Shown here one piece after another: positions 35,769 through 43,711 of a DNA stretch of 64,000 bases. The stretch lies in NCBI RefSeq assembly GCF_014926385.1, contig NZ_CP053291.1, forward strand, positions 310,001 through 374,000. The letters run 5' to 3'. A program made the position numbers and the translations under genes. This DNA comes from Trueperella pecoris (GTDB lineage Bacteria; Actinomycetota; Actinomycetes; Actinomycetales; Actinomycetaceae). Numbering within the stretch: the stretch's first letter is position 1; every line of letters starts with the position of its first letter. Under the pieces are notes generated by a model. The model was not told where the DNA came from. It was given only the letters and a program-made list of their open reading frames with translations, and did no database searches.

Positions 35769-37499
35769 ATGCGATTCATGAAGGCAAGCGTTGCACTCGC
35801 TGCTGCCGCGGCACTCACGTTGAGCGCCTGCTCTGGCTCCGGTGCCAAGAGTGGGGAAGCTTCGTCCAAGACCAGCTCTGCTTCTTCGCTTCCAGCAACC
35901 GATTACAACAAGGTAGATCGTGACCAGCTGGCCGACGGTGGAAAACTACGGCTCGCTATTAATTCTTATCCTGAGCAATGGAATGCCAACCACGTTGATG
36001 GCAATACAGTGGATCTGAGTACGAAGATTTACGGCTTCATCGCCCCGCGGAACTGGATCTACGACGAAAAGGGTAACTTCGATGTTAACCCGGATTACGT
36101 TGAGTCCTATGAGGCGAATACTGATGGCGATGGCACGAACGCCATGGTGATTACTCTTAACCTCAACCCGAAGTCCCACTGGAATGACGGCACCCCGATT
36201 ACGGCGGCTGACTATCAAGCAGCTTGGAAGGCGTGCTCGGGTCAGATTGAAGGAGTGGCCTGCGCATCTCCTGATGGCTGGACCCAGATTTCTTCGATCG
36301 AGGCGGGGTCCTCACCCACGCAGGTTGTCGTCAAGTATTCGGAGAAGTACCCGGACTGGTCGGCAAACTTCTCGACCGTGACGGCGGCTGCTGGTGCCGT
36401 TGATTCGAAGTCTTTTAACGAAGGCTGGCTTGACCCGGTTGAGGCAAACAAGTTCCTCGCTGGCCCGTTTAAGGTCAGCGCCTCCAATCCTGCTCAGAAG
36501 GTGCTAACGCTTGAGCCCAATCCGCAGTGGTGGGGCAAGGCTCCTAAGCTTTCGACCGTGACCTTCTCGGCCCTCGATCAGAAGGCTACCGCTGCTGGCT
36601 ACGCTAACGGCGAGATCGACGCTATCGACTTCATCGTTGATGCTGCCACCTACGAAACCGCGAAGGGTCGACCGGACGGCAAGATCACGATGTCTGACTC
36701 GGTGCAGTGGCGCCACTTTACTTTCAATTCGCGTGCGGGAGCCCTCCAGGACAAGCTTGTCCGCCAGGCTATCCAGCTCGGCATTGACACCAAGGATATT
36801 GCTTCTTCCGACCTTTCTGGTCTTCCTTCCCAGGGCTTGGATCTAAACCTGGGCAACCACTTCTTCATGCCAAGCCAGAAGGGCTACAAGGACAACTCGA
36901 CCAAGTGGGCTTACGATCCCGAGGCTGCTAAGGCCAAGCTCGAAGAAGCCGGCTACAAGATGAACGATGCGACCAAGGTTTACGAGAAGGATGGCAAGGA
37001 ACTCGCTGTCCGTTACCTGCGCATTCCGGGGAATGCTGCTAACGAGAACGAAGGCGCAATGTTCATGGACATGATGAAGGAGATTGGCGTCAAGGTCACC
37101 TACCAGGATGTTGAGTCGAAGGACTTCTTCAATAACGTCATCAAGGGTGAGTACGACATCACGTCCTTCGCATGGAATGGTACCCCGTACGCAATGGCCA
37201 ACATCGGACAGATTTACGGCAATCCTTTCGACAAGGAAGGCAAGCTGCAGAACTCTAATTTCACCGGTATGAAGGTGGACAAGATTGATGAGTTCATCGC
37301 GGCAATTGCTAAGGAAACTGATGATGACAAGCGTCGTGAGTTGACTAATCAGGTTGACGAAGTGATTTGGGAAGAAGTTATGACTCTTCCGCTCTACTAC
37401 CGAGCAAACATCACCGCCATCCCGGCTAAGCTTGCCAACTACGGCTCGACCGTCTTCTCCGGAATCCTGCTTCCTGAGAACATCGGATACACCAAGTAA
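35769..37499 (+). CDS. peptide ABC importer substrate-binding lipoprotein
   Basis: A 576-residue solute receptor of the SBP_bac_5 (family 5) type. The signal peptide ends in the lipobox LSAC (about residues 18 to 21), followed by a Ser/Gly/Lys linker. Mature sequence shows the family's LDKATIYGFIAPRNW-like opening (here DLSTKIYGFIAPRNWIYDEK), the segment VITLNLNPKSHWNDGTPITA (about residues 126 to 145) and the late PLYYRANITAIPAK. It should capture peptides outside the membrane and hand them to the permeases at 31393-33404. It has its own leader hairpin and perfect AAAGGAGG ribosome site, plus terminators on both sides, so it can be made in excess over the membrane parts. Confidence 0.93.
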   Translation: MRFMKASVALAAAAALTLSACSGSGAKSGEASSKTSSASSLPATDYNKVDRDQLADGGKLRLAINSYPEQWNANHVDGNTVDLSTKIYGFIAPRNWIYDEKGNFDVNPDYVESYEANTDGDGTNAMVITLNLNPKSHWNDGTPITAADYQAAWKACSGQIEGVACASPDGWTQISSIEAGSSPTQVVVKYSEKYPDWSANFSTVTAAAGAVDSKSFNEGWLDPVEANKFLAGPFKVSASNPAQKVLTLEPNPQWWGKAPKLSTVTFSALDQKATAAGYANGEIDAIDFIVDAATYETAKGRPDGKITMSDSVQWRHFTFNSRAGALQDKLVRQAIQLGIDTKDIASSDLSGLPSQGLDLNLGNHFFMPSQKGYKDNSTKWAYDPEAAKAKLEEAGYKMNDATKVYEKDGKELAVRYLRIPGNAANENEGAMFMDMMKEIGVKVTYQDVESKDFFNNVIKGEYDITSFAWNGTPYAMANIGQIYGNPFDKEGKLQNSNFTGMKVDKIDEFIAAIAKETDDDKRRELTNQVDEVIWEEVMTLPLYYRANITAIPAKLANYGSTVFSGILLPENIGYTK

Positions 37500-37522
37500 C
37501 TGAGATTCTCGAGGTATAAGAT

Positions 37523-37549
37523 GAGGGTCGGCCCGGCGGGTCGGCCCTC
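37523..37549 (+). terminator. terminator after peptide-binding lipoprotein gene
   Basis: GAGGGTCGGCCC (37523-37534) pairs with GGGTCGGCCCTC (37538-37549), including G-U pairs. The T-rich ACTCTTGTGTT follows. Confidence 0.75.
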
Positions 37550-37708
37550 ACTCTTGTGTTACTCAAACTTGGTGAAAGAACGACACATATGTTAGGGTCC
37601 CACCCATGTTTATTGCGCATCCTTAGAAGCCACGGTGGGTACTCGGCGCTAGGCCTGTAGCAGTTCGAAATAAATCCTGGGGTGGCCTAAGAATTAGGTC
37701 CACTTGGT

Positions 37709-38590
37709 TTAAGCGTTGACCGTGTTTTCTTGTTTCCATTGTTCCGCATACTTCCGCGGGCTGAGGTAGCCGAGTGCGGAGTGCGGATGGAAGTCATTGT
37801 AGCGCCGTGACCACTGGGCCACGAGTAGGCGGGCATGCTCAAGGTTCTCGATGCTGTTATCCTCCAAGAGCTCGTCTCGCATCCGGTTATGGAACGACTC
37901 AACGAACCCGTTATGCCATGGCTGGCCTGGCGGAATGAGCGCTTGGATCGTCTTATCCTCGGCCGCCCAAACCTCGAGGGCGTGGGCGATGAACTCAGGC
38001 CCGTTGTCCATCCGAATCACCCTAGGGCGTCCTCCGCGCTCCAGACAAGCCACGTCGAGCAGTTCGATCACCGAGCCCGCATCAAGCTTTTTATCGACCG
38101 CGAAGGCGACGTGCTCGCGGGTGTATTCATCAATAATGTTGCAAATCTTGATCATCTTGCCATGCCAGGTTGAATCGAACTGGAAGTCCAACGCCCACAC
38201 GTCGTTCGGGTACTGGCCAGCAGGAACATCACGCTGGCCGTGACCACTGAGGCGTTTACGCTTCTTGCGCGGCAACACGCGTAGACCTTCTTCACGCCAC
38301 AAGCGCCGGAAAGTTTCCCGGCATACCCCATAACCCTCGGCGAGGGCGTTTCTCCAGGCACGCCGGTGTCCCCACCGGCGGTGATCACGCGCGAACTCGT
38401 GCATCCACTCGCGCAAGTCCGCGTATTTATCCGGCGTGCTTTCACGGGTCCTAGCGCGCCGGTAAGCACTGCGAGAGAGCCCAACGATCTGGCAGGAAAG
38501 TCTTTGGGAATAGCCCAGCCCAACGAGATGCCAGACGGCATCATGGCGGCGAGCTGGGCTTAGAAGTTTCCCTCCGATAATTCTTTCCAC
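37709..38590 (-). CDS. IS3-family transposase OrfB (DDE integrase)
   Basis: A 293-residue DDE transposase part. The HTH_21-like N-terminal region (LREWMHEFARDHRRWGHRRA) is followed by the integrase core with WALDFQFDSTWHG (first Asp, about residue 130), IRMDNGPEFIAHAL (second Asp, about 190) and NGFVESFHNRMRDEL (Glu, about 226), the D-D-35-E spacing. The C-terminal YNDFHPHSALGYLSPRKYAE is typical. All catalytic residues are present and the frame is intact. It would normally be made as an OrfAB fusion by a -1 shift from orfA at 38566-38572; the independent ATG 38590 lies inside orfA. Confidence 0.93.
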   Translation of the reverse strand: MERIIGGKLLSPARRHDAVWHLVGLGYSQRLSCQIVGLSRSAYRRARTRESTPDKYADLREWMHEFARDHRRWGHRRAWRNALAEGYGVCRETFRRLWREEGLRVLPRKKRKRLSGHGQRDVPAGQYPNDVWALDFQFDSTWHGKMIKICNIIDEYTREHVAFAVDKKLDAGSVIELLDVACLERGGRPRVIRMDNGPEFIAHALEVWAAEDKTIQALIPPGQPWHNGFVESFHNRMRDELLEDNSIENLEHARLLVAQWSRRYNDFHPHSALGYLSPRKYAEQWKQENTVNA

Positions 38591-38844
38591 GCAGCCTTCT
38601 CCAGCTCTGCCTGACCCAGGAGGCGTTTGAGGCGCGTGTTCTCATCGCGCAGGCGCTGGAGCTCTTTCGCTTCGCTCTTGGTCATCGACCCATAGGTTGC
38701 CTGCCACCTATTCAACGTGGCTTCACTAATCCCAAGTTCGGTCAGGATCTGAGCCGTCGTCGAGCCTGATTCCTTCATCTCCCGCGCCTTATCAAGCTTA
38801 CGAACAATCTGCTCAGGAGTATGCTTACTGAACTTCTTCACCAT
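38560..38844 (-). CDS. IS3-family OrfA (helix-turn-helix subunit)
   Basis: A 94-residue DNA-binding protein. FSKHTPEQIVRKLDKAREMK and TAQILTELGISEATLNRWQA form the HTH that recognises the IS ends. KELQRLRDENTRLKRLLGQA is a leucine-zipper-like coiled coil (about residues 60 to 79) for multimerisation. The tail LEKAAWKELSEGN runs into the slippery heptamer GGGAAAC in zero-frame phase (G-GGA-AAC); a -1 slip continues into orfB, yielding the OrfAB transposase. Without slippage translation stops at TAA 38560-38562. Confidence 0.92.
   Translation of the reverse strand: MVKKFSKHTPEQIVRKLDKAREMKESGSTTAQILTELGISEATLNRWQATYGSMTKSEAKELQRLRDENTRLKRLLGQAELEKAAWKELSEGNF
38566..38572 (-). promoter_or_regulatory. 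GGGAAAC -1 ribosomal frameshift site
   Basis: The heptamer G-GGA-AAC lies in the orfA frame two codons before its stop. After a -1 slip the ribosome reads GGG-AAA-CTT in the orfB frame. The phase fits the X-XXY-YYZ rule exactly. Confidence 0.75.
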
Positions 38845-38938
38845 TCATCCATTCTCCCCACCCACAGGCAGGGGATCAACGGACAACACTCAAGTCACCT
38901 GGACCTAAAAACCTAGGGCACTCCAATCCCTTGTGTTG

Positions 38939-38956
38939 CACCCACGTATGTGGGTG
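38939..38956. repeat. small palindrome beside IS3 right end
   Basis: CACCCAC (38939-38945) and GTGGGTG (38950-38956) flank GTAT, 18 bases after the IS end in the leader of the ABC exporter. Possible operator or hairpin. Confidence 0.4.
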
Positions 38957-39043
38957 ATGTGTGAAAGTCTGAAGATGCGAAATTTTCTTGCCCTTATACC
39001 TGTAATGCGCAATCGAGCACGACGCGCCGCCACGAGCGATGTG

Positions 39044-39074
39044 CGTAACGGCGCCATAAACAAGCGCCGTTACG
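39044..39074. promoter_or_regulatory. 31-bp spaced palindrome before ABC exporter
   Basis: CGTAACGGCGC (39044-39054) and GCGCCGTTACG (39064-39074) are perfect 11-base arms around a 9-base spacer, 60 bases before the likely exporter start. The size and symmetry suit a TetR- or MarR-type operator; a leader-RNA hairpin is the alternative. No regulator gene is adjacent, but the IS may have displaced one. Confidence 0.6.
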
Positions 39075-39133
39075 AGTTGGGGCCCCAACCCAAACTTTGG
39101 CCATCCTCACTAGAGTTTGATGCTATCGGGGAC

Positions 39134-41077
39134 ATGGATCAGGCTAAGCTGTTGCGCTCCACAATCAGTAAGAACGCTGGGCTCATAAGCATGACGGTAC
39201 TGTTTTCTATGGTGAGCTTTGGCTCATCAGTACTTGTCTCATGGGCACTCGGCCGTGCCCTTGATGCCGGTATTGACCGAGGCCTGACCACTGATCTCCT
39301 ACCGGGCATCGTGCTCCTTATAGGGGTTATCTTCTTCCGGGTTCTCGGTACACTTTCCGAACCTCTTTTCATCGTCAGCTCACTGCGTGCAAACATTGGT
39401 TGGTCAATGGCCATGGTGCGCCGCTTGGTAGGCGTTCGGCGCGGTGGCCGATACGCTATGCCCGCCGGAGAAATGGTGGCAGCGGTAACCACGGATGCAC
39501 AAAAGATCGGCCAGTTTCTCCGGATGGTCCCCGAACTGATCGCAGCCGCTTTCTCTTTTGTGCTCACGGTCGTTCTTATGATTCGCATTAGCCCTTTGCT
39601 CGGAACCATCGTCGCTCTCGGATTGCCCATCGCTATCAGCCTGATGACTCTTCTCATCAAACCACTCCACAAGCGCCTTGACGTCCAGCGTGAAGAGCGC
39701 GGCAGGCTTACGACGCTCGCTTCCGATGCTGCGGTGGGGCTACGCGTGCTACGCGGAGTGGGCGGAGAAGACATTTATACCCAGCGATACGCCGTCCAAT
39801 CGGAACGAGTATGCCAAACGGGGATACAAGCGGCGGCACTTCAAGCTTTCATGCGCGGGCTGACGACGGCCGTGCCCGGGATAGTCACAGCGGTGATCGT
39901 CGGCGGCGGCTTGTGGGAGGTCTTCCATGGCACCATGACCTATGGTCAACTGGTCGCCTTCTACGGCTACACAATGTACATGGTCATGCCGATTTGGGTT
40001 GCCACAACTTTCTTGCAGTTCTATACAGATGCGAAAGTTGCCTCAGGCCGTATTGCCAAGGTCATGGCCATCGAGCCGCTTACTTCTGACGCGGGCGTTG
40101 ACCCGTCTGTCACATCGGCCCTCCCGCGCAACGACGCCGTCGGGGCAGCCTCCGAGCGCATGCCGGCCGAGCGTCGATGCGAGTTCGACTGGGGCAGTGC
40201 CTACCTACGCGATGGAAAGACCGGTGTCGAAATCCGGCCAGGTGTGCATACCGCCGTCGTTTCAGCGGCACCAGAAGTATCGGCCGCACTAGTTGAACGG
40301 CTGGCTCGTATCGATGACCAAAACGAGATCACCGCACGTTGGGAAGGTCATCCCGAGGTTCCGCTGACCGCATTCGCACTCGATGAGGTTCGCCGTGGCG
40401 TCGTGCTCTCTGACGCCATCGCACAGTTATTCCAAGGCCGGCTACGTTCAAATCTCGAAGCCAGCAACGCCGCCTGGCCGCTCCCCCGGAGTGTGTTGGA
40501 CCAGATGGTCGACACCGGAGACGGTTCTGGAATCGCAAGCCGCAAACATAAAGCCAACCCGATCGCTCTTCCCGACAACGAACTGACACTCGCGATGATC
40601 ACGGCCGACGCCACCGACATCATGGAATCCGTCGAAGACGGCATCGACGGGTATGTTGCTGAACGCGGACGATCACTATCGGGCGGGCAGCGCCAACGGG
40701 TGGCACTTGCGCGGGCAATCCTGACCGAAGCTCCCGTGTTGCTCCTGATCGAGCCTACCTCGGCTGTGGATTCCCATACTGAATCCCGCATTTCCCACCG
40801 GCTACATCGGCAGCGCCGGGGGCGTACCACGGTGGTCGTCTCAGCCTCCCCGATCCTTCTCGGTGAAGCCGACGAGGTCATTTTCGTAGGCGCCGACGGC
40901 CGAGAAGTCGCCCGTGGTCCTCACACCGAACTCCTCGACGACAGCCGTTACTACAGCGTCGTTCACAGAGGAGGCGACCAGGATGAAGACGCGCGGCAAG
41001 CCCATGAAACCGGCAATGTGAACCAAACTGGCGAGGCCGGTGAGACCGCCGCGTCCGACCCAAGGAAGGAGAACTAA
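39134..41077 (+). CDS. ABC exporter half-transporter with degenerate ATPase core
   Basis: A 647-residue type IV (exporter-fold) half-transporter: six transmembrane helices in about residues 15 to 310, then a nucleotide-binding domain. The domain is altered. The Walker A place reads VHTAVVSAAPEVSAALVERL, with no G-x-x-G-x-G-K-S/T. Walker B reads VLLLIEPTSAVD, with Ile for the Mg-binding Asp. The signature LSGGQRQRVALARAIL is perfect. So it cannot bind ATP at its own Walker site but can serve its partner's. A Gly/Glu-rich tail of about 30 residues follows. ATG 39134 is chosen because membrane similarity starts there; the frame is open upstream to GTG 38933, through the operator-like palindrome. 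The partner gene starts directly after the stop. Confidence 0.86.
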   Translation: MDQAKLLRSTISKNAGLISMTVLFSMVSFGSSVLVSWALGRALDAGIDRGLTTDLLPGIVLLIGVIFFRVLGTLSEPLFIVSSLRANIGWSMAMVRRLVGVRRGGRYAMPAGEMVAAVTTDAQKIGQFLRMVPELIAAAFSFVLTVVLMIRISPLLGTIVALGLPIAISLMTLLIKPLHKRLDVQREERGRLTTLASDAAVGLRVLRGVGGEDIYTQRYAVQSERVCQTGIQAAALQAFMRGLTTAVPGIVTAVIVGGGLWEVFHGTMTYGQLVAFYGYTMYMVMPIWVATTFLQFYTDAKVASGRIAKVMAIEPLTSDAGVDPSVTSALPRNDAVGAASERMPAERRCEFDWGSAYLRDGKTGVEIRPGVHTAVVSAAPEVSAALVERLARIDDQNEITARWEGHPEVPLTAFALDEVRRGVVLSDAIAQLFQGRLRSNLEASNAAWPLPRSVLDQMVDTGDGSGIASRKHKANPIALPDNELTLAMITADATDIMESVEDGIDGYVAERGRSLSGGQRQRVALARAILTEAPVLLLIEPTSAVDSHTESRISHRLHRQRRGRTTVVVSASPILLGEADEVIFVGADGREVARGPHTELLDDSRYYSVVHRGGDQDEDARQAHETGNVNQTGEAGETAASDPRKEN

Positions 41078-42808
41078 ATGAAGCTCCCCATTGCAACTAA
41101 CCGGACAATAGTGGCTAAAGTTCTCGAGCTCTTTTCCAGCCACAAGAGTGAATTCATCCTGATCATTGCCGTGCAGATAGTGGTCGCGGTGGCCGCCGTC
41201 GTCACACCATGGATTATCGGCCGTTCCTTCGACGCGGTCGCGGTAGGCACCACCGCTGGCGTAATTCGCAACTACATCGCGATCATTATCGCCTCCGTCG
41301 TAGTCACCTTCGCGGCAGACTGGTTCGCCGACTATCGCAGCAGGGTACTTGGCCAAAAGGTCTTCCACGAGATGCGTGTTCAGCTGGTCGACGCTGTGAT
41401 GCACTTGCCGCTGTCCACAGTAGAAGCCGCCGGAACCGGCGACCTCCTCGGACGAACCACGTCAGACATCAATCGCGTGGAATTCATTGTCCGGCAAGGA
41501 ATTTCCCGGCTCATGGTTCTCTCATTTCAGGTCCTCGTCACCGTGGCAGCGGCCTTCCTCGTAGAGTGGCGCGTCGGGTTCGTCGTCGTGCTGAGCTTTG
41601 TGCCACTGTTCTTCGTTATCCGCAGCTACCTACGCCGAACAATTGCGGCCTATCTTGCTTCGTCTGCCTTGCGAGCGGAACTTTCTGGTGATATCACCGA
41701 GACTGTCGAGCAGTCAGCTACCGTTGACTCGCTCAGGATGAGCCAGCTGCGCCTCCGCCGTACCAGTGTGCTGCTGCGAGAAGAGTGGAATAACGAACGC
41801 TATTCTGCTTTGATGCGTACCTATTTTGCTGGCTCGATGATCGTGGTGCTATACGCGCCGATGGTTATCGCGATCTTGTGGGGCGCCTGGCTCGTGGGCT
41901 TGGGGTACACGACCGTGGGCGCAGTGATCGCCGTGACGCTGTATGCCCAACAGCTGCGCTGGCCACTTGACGAGCTGGGCTGGTGGATCGACGAGCTTCA
42001 ATTTGCAGCTGTGGCACTTGCCCGCATTTTCGGTGTCGCAGACGTCCCTTCGGACAGGGTTGTTAACGACGCCGTCCCCGCCGATGACGCCGTGAGTGTG
42101 CAGAACGTGTCTTTTAGCTATCGTGACGGGCAGCCGGTCTTACGGGATGTGACTCTCGAGATTGCTCGCGGCGAGCGGTTGGCGATAGTGGGCCCATCCG
42201 GAGCCGGGAAATCCACTCTTGGGCGGCTGATTGCTGGCGTGAACCCTCCCGGAGAGGGGTCGATTCGCGTGGGCGGAGTGGAGGTCACCCAGCTGCCTGA
42301 GGCTCTGCTGCACCAGACGGTGGCGCTCGTGACGCAGGAGAGTCACGTGTTCGTTGGCACGATTGCCGAAAACCTACGCTTCGCCAAGGAAGACGCCACG
42401 GACGAGGAGCTCCTGGCCGCGCTCGCGACCGTGAACGCCGCCTGGGTCGGCCGACTCGAGAATGGGCTCGAAACGAAGGTCGGTTCGGGGGAGAAGGAAC
42501 TTGCGCCCTCGCAGGCCCAGCAGCTTGCGCTTGCACGCATCGTTTTGCTGGATCCGCCCGTTCTCATCCTCGATGAGGCGACCTCCCTGCTCGACCCTAC
42601 CGCTGCCCGCTCCGCCGAGCAGGCGCTCCTCCGTGTTCTCGAAGGTCGCACGGTCATTTCCATCGCACACCGCCTGTACACGGCCTACGACGCCGACCGC
42701 GTGGCCGTCATGATCGGCGGCGAAGTAGCCGAACTCGGCACCCACCACGAGCTGGTGGCGCGAGGCGGCGAATACGCCTCGCTGTGGGAGGCCTGGCAAC
42801 AGGACTGA
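41078..42808 (+). CDS. ABC exporter half-transporter, partner with active Walker site
   Basis: A 576-residue exporter half-molecule. Six helices occupy about residues 20 to 300, then the ATPase domain. Walker A is consensus (GPSGAGKST, about residue 374), the Q-loop is VALVTQESHVFVGTI and Walker B is LILDEATSLLD with the catalytic Glu; the H-loop is in VISIAHRLYTAYDADRV. The signature, however, is LAPSQAQQLALARIVL in place of L-S-G-G-Q. With the previous gene it should form a heterodimer with one complete ATP site (its Walker motifs plus the partner's LSGGQ) and one dead site. Exported substrate unknown. It starts one base after the first gene's stop. Confidence 0.9.
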   Translation: MKLPIATNRTIVAKVLELFSSHKSEFILIIAVQIVVAVAAVVTPWIIGRSFDAVAVGTTAGVIRNYIAIIIASVVVTFAADWFADYRSRVLGQKVFHEMRVQLVDAVMHLPLSTVEAAGTGDLLGRTTSDINRVEFIVRQGISRLMVLSFQVLVTVAAAFLVEWRVGFVVVLSFVPLFFVIRSYLRRTIAAYLASSALRAELSGDITETVEQSATVDSLRMSQLRLRRTSVLLREEWNNERYSALMRTYFAGSMIVVLYAPMVIAILWGAWLVGLGYTTVGAVIAVTLYAQQLRWPLDELGWWIDELQFAAVALARIFGVADVPSDRVVNDAVPADDAVSVQNVSFSYRDGQPVLRDVTLEIARGERLAIVGPSGAGKSTLGRLIAGVNPPGEGSIRVGGVEVTQLPEALLHQTVALVTQESHVFVGTIAENLRFAKEDATDEELLAALATVNAAWVGRLENGLETKVGSGEKELAPSQAQQLALARIVLLDPPVLILDEATSLLDPTAARSAEQALLRVLEGRTVISIAHRLYTAYDADRVAVMIGGEVAELGTHHELVARGGEYASLWEAWQQD

Positions 42809-42846
42809 GGCGGGGCGCGGGCGCAGGTCGCGGGCGCCGGCCGGGC

Positions 42847-43470
42847 TCACAGGTTGTAGAACGCCAGAGCAGCTCCGGCGGTGGCTGCCACGAGCACAAT
42901 CATAGGTAGGAGCGCCACCTTGGAGGTCGTTTCGTCGGGCCAGTAAATGGTGAGCTGGCGGCGCAGCTCGGTTCGAAGATGCGAATTGCGCTTGATATTG
43001 CCGAGGCGAAGCATGATGAGGTCGGCAGCGAAACCGGACTGAACAATGCGCGATTTCGTGCCCACGTTTGCCCAATTAATGTCGGGATCTTCGTAGGGCT
43101 TATTTCGTTGGCGCCACGAATTGTTGAACAGACCTGCGCTCGACGGAACCGCCCACACGCTGATCTTCTTATCCGCCGCCTTCGTGTAGAGGTAGAGGCC
43201 CCAACGGTTTTCGGCGAGCTCGAGGTCAAGCCAAGGGATGTGGTGCTCGCGGACGATATTGACCACGTGGATGCCACCCGGGCCAACCTCGAGGCGCGGG
43301 TTCCAAAAGAAGGCCCATCCAAAGGCGACGATGAAGGCCGCAATCGGCAGTGCCCACAGAAGTTCACGTAGGCCGCCGTTGATGGTTGAGGCAACGAGTG
43401 AAGCGGCCGCGAGGAAGAACAGGAGGAAGGCGTAAAGGCGGGTGGACTTGCCACGCAAGATCAGAGTCAT
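42847..43470 (-). CDS. PH-like domain membrane protein
   Basis: A 207-residue membrane protein. Two N-terminal helices (LYAFLLFFLAAASLVAS and LWALPIAAFIVAFGWAFFW) are followed by a bacterial PH-like domain of the bPH type: NPRLEVGPGGIHVVNIVREH, then HIPWLDLELAENRWGLYLYT and KKISVWAVPS. A third helix closes the protein (LLPMIVLVAATAGAALAFY). Actinobacterial members of this kind are uncharacterised and often linked to cell-envelope genes. It is convergent with the exporter and divergent from typA. I cannot name a function. Confidence 0.7.
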   Translation of the reverse strand: MTLILRGKSTRLYAFLLFFLAAASLVASTINGGLRELLWALPIAAFIVAFGWAFFWNPRLEVGPGGIHVVNIVREHHIPWLDLELAENRWGLYLYTKAADKKISVWAVPSSAGLFNNSWRQRNKPYEDPDINWANVGTKSRIVQSGFAADLIMLRLGNIKRNSHLRTELRRQLTIYWPDETTSKVALLPMIVLVAATAGAALAFYNL

Positions 43471-43711
43471 AGCCCTATTGTCTCAGGTCTTTGGCCCAGG
43501 CGCGCTAGGGCAAGGAACACACGCGCGCGGTTCACGACGCCGAACGCCCGGCCTGCGCCGCACCTCCCGCACCCGCCCAACGCGCCCCCACGCCGCGCCA
43601 TAGCGCGTGTACTTTCGCTCGCATTTAAGGGTGCGGTATTCAATCCGCTAATCGTGGCGGTTTAGGATGGGGCGTTGGCTTATTTCAGGGCCCCGATTTT
43701 GAAGGATATGT

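Larger units (their letters stand above)
37683..38920 (-). mobile_element. IS3-family insertion sequence
   Basis: The element is about 1,238 bp with imperfect terminal repeats. The left end TGGCCTAAGAATTAGGTCC and the complement of the right end TGCCCTAGGTTTTTAGGTCC can be aligned further into the element with mismatches. Ends read TG...CA as in IS3. It carries orfA and orfB on the minus strand with an in-phase slippery heptamer. I see no convincing 3- or 4-base target duplication, so recombination since insertion or slightly misplaced ends are possible. It lies in the gap between the peptide importer and the ABC exporter and breaks no recognisable gene. Confidence 0.88.

Noticed and set aside
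38933-39133. N-terminal extension of the ABC exporter from GTG 38933
   Set aside because: Begins 13 bases after the IS3 end, is Arg-rich without similarity and contains the spaced palindrome; more likely leader DNA.
43471-43711. Possible RNA gene in the gap before typA
   Set aside because: Very GC-rich but no cloverleaf, no conserved tRNA or riboswitch features visible; probably promoter and leader DNA.
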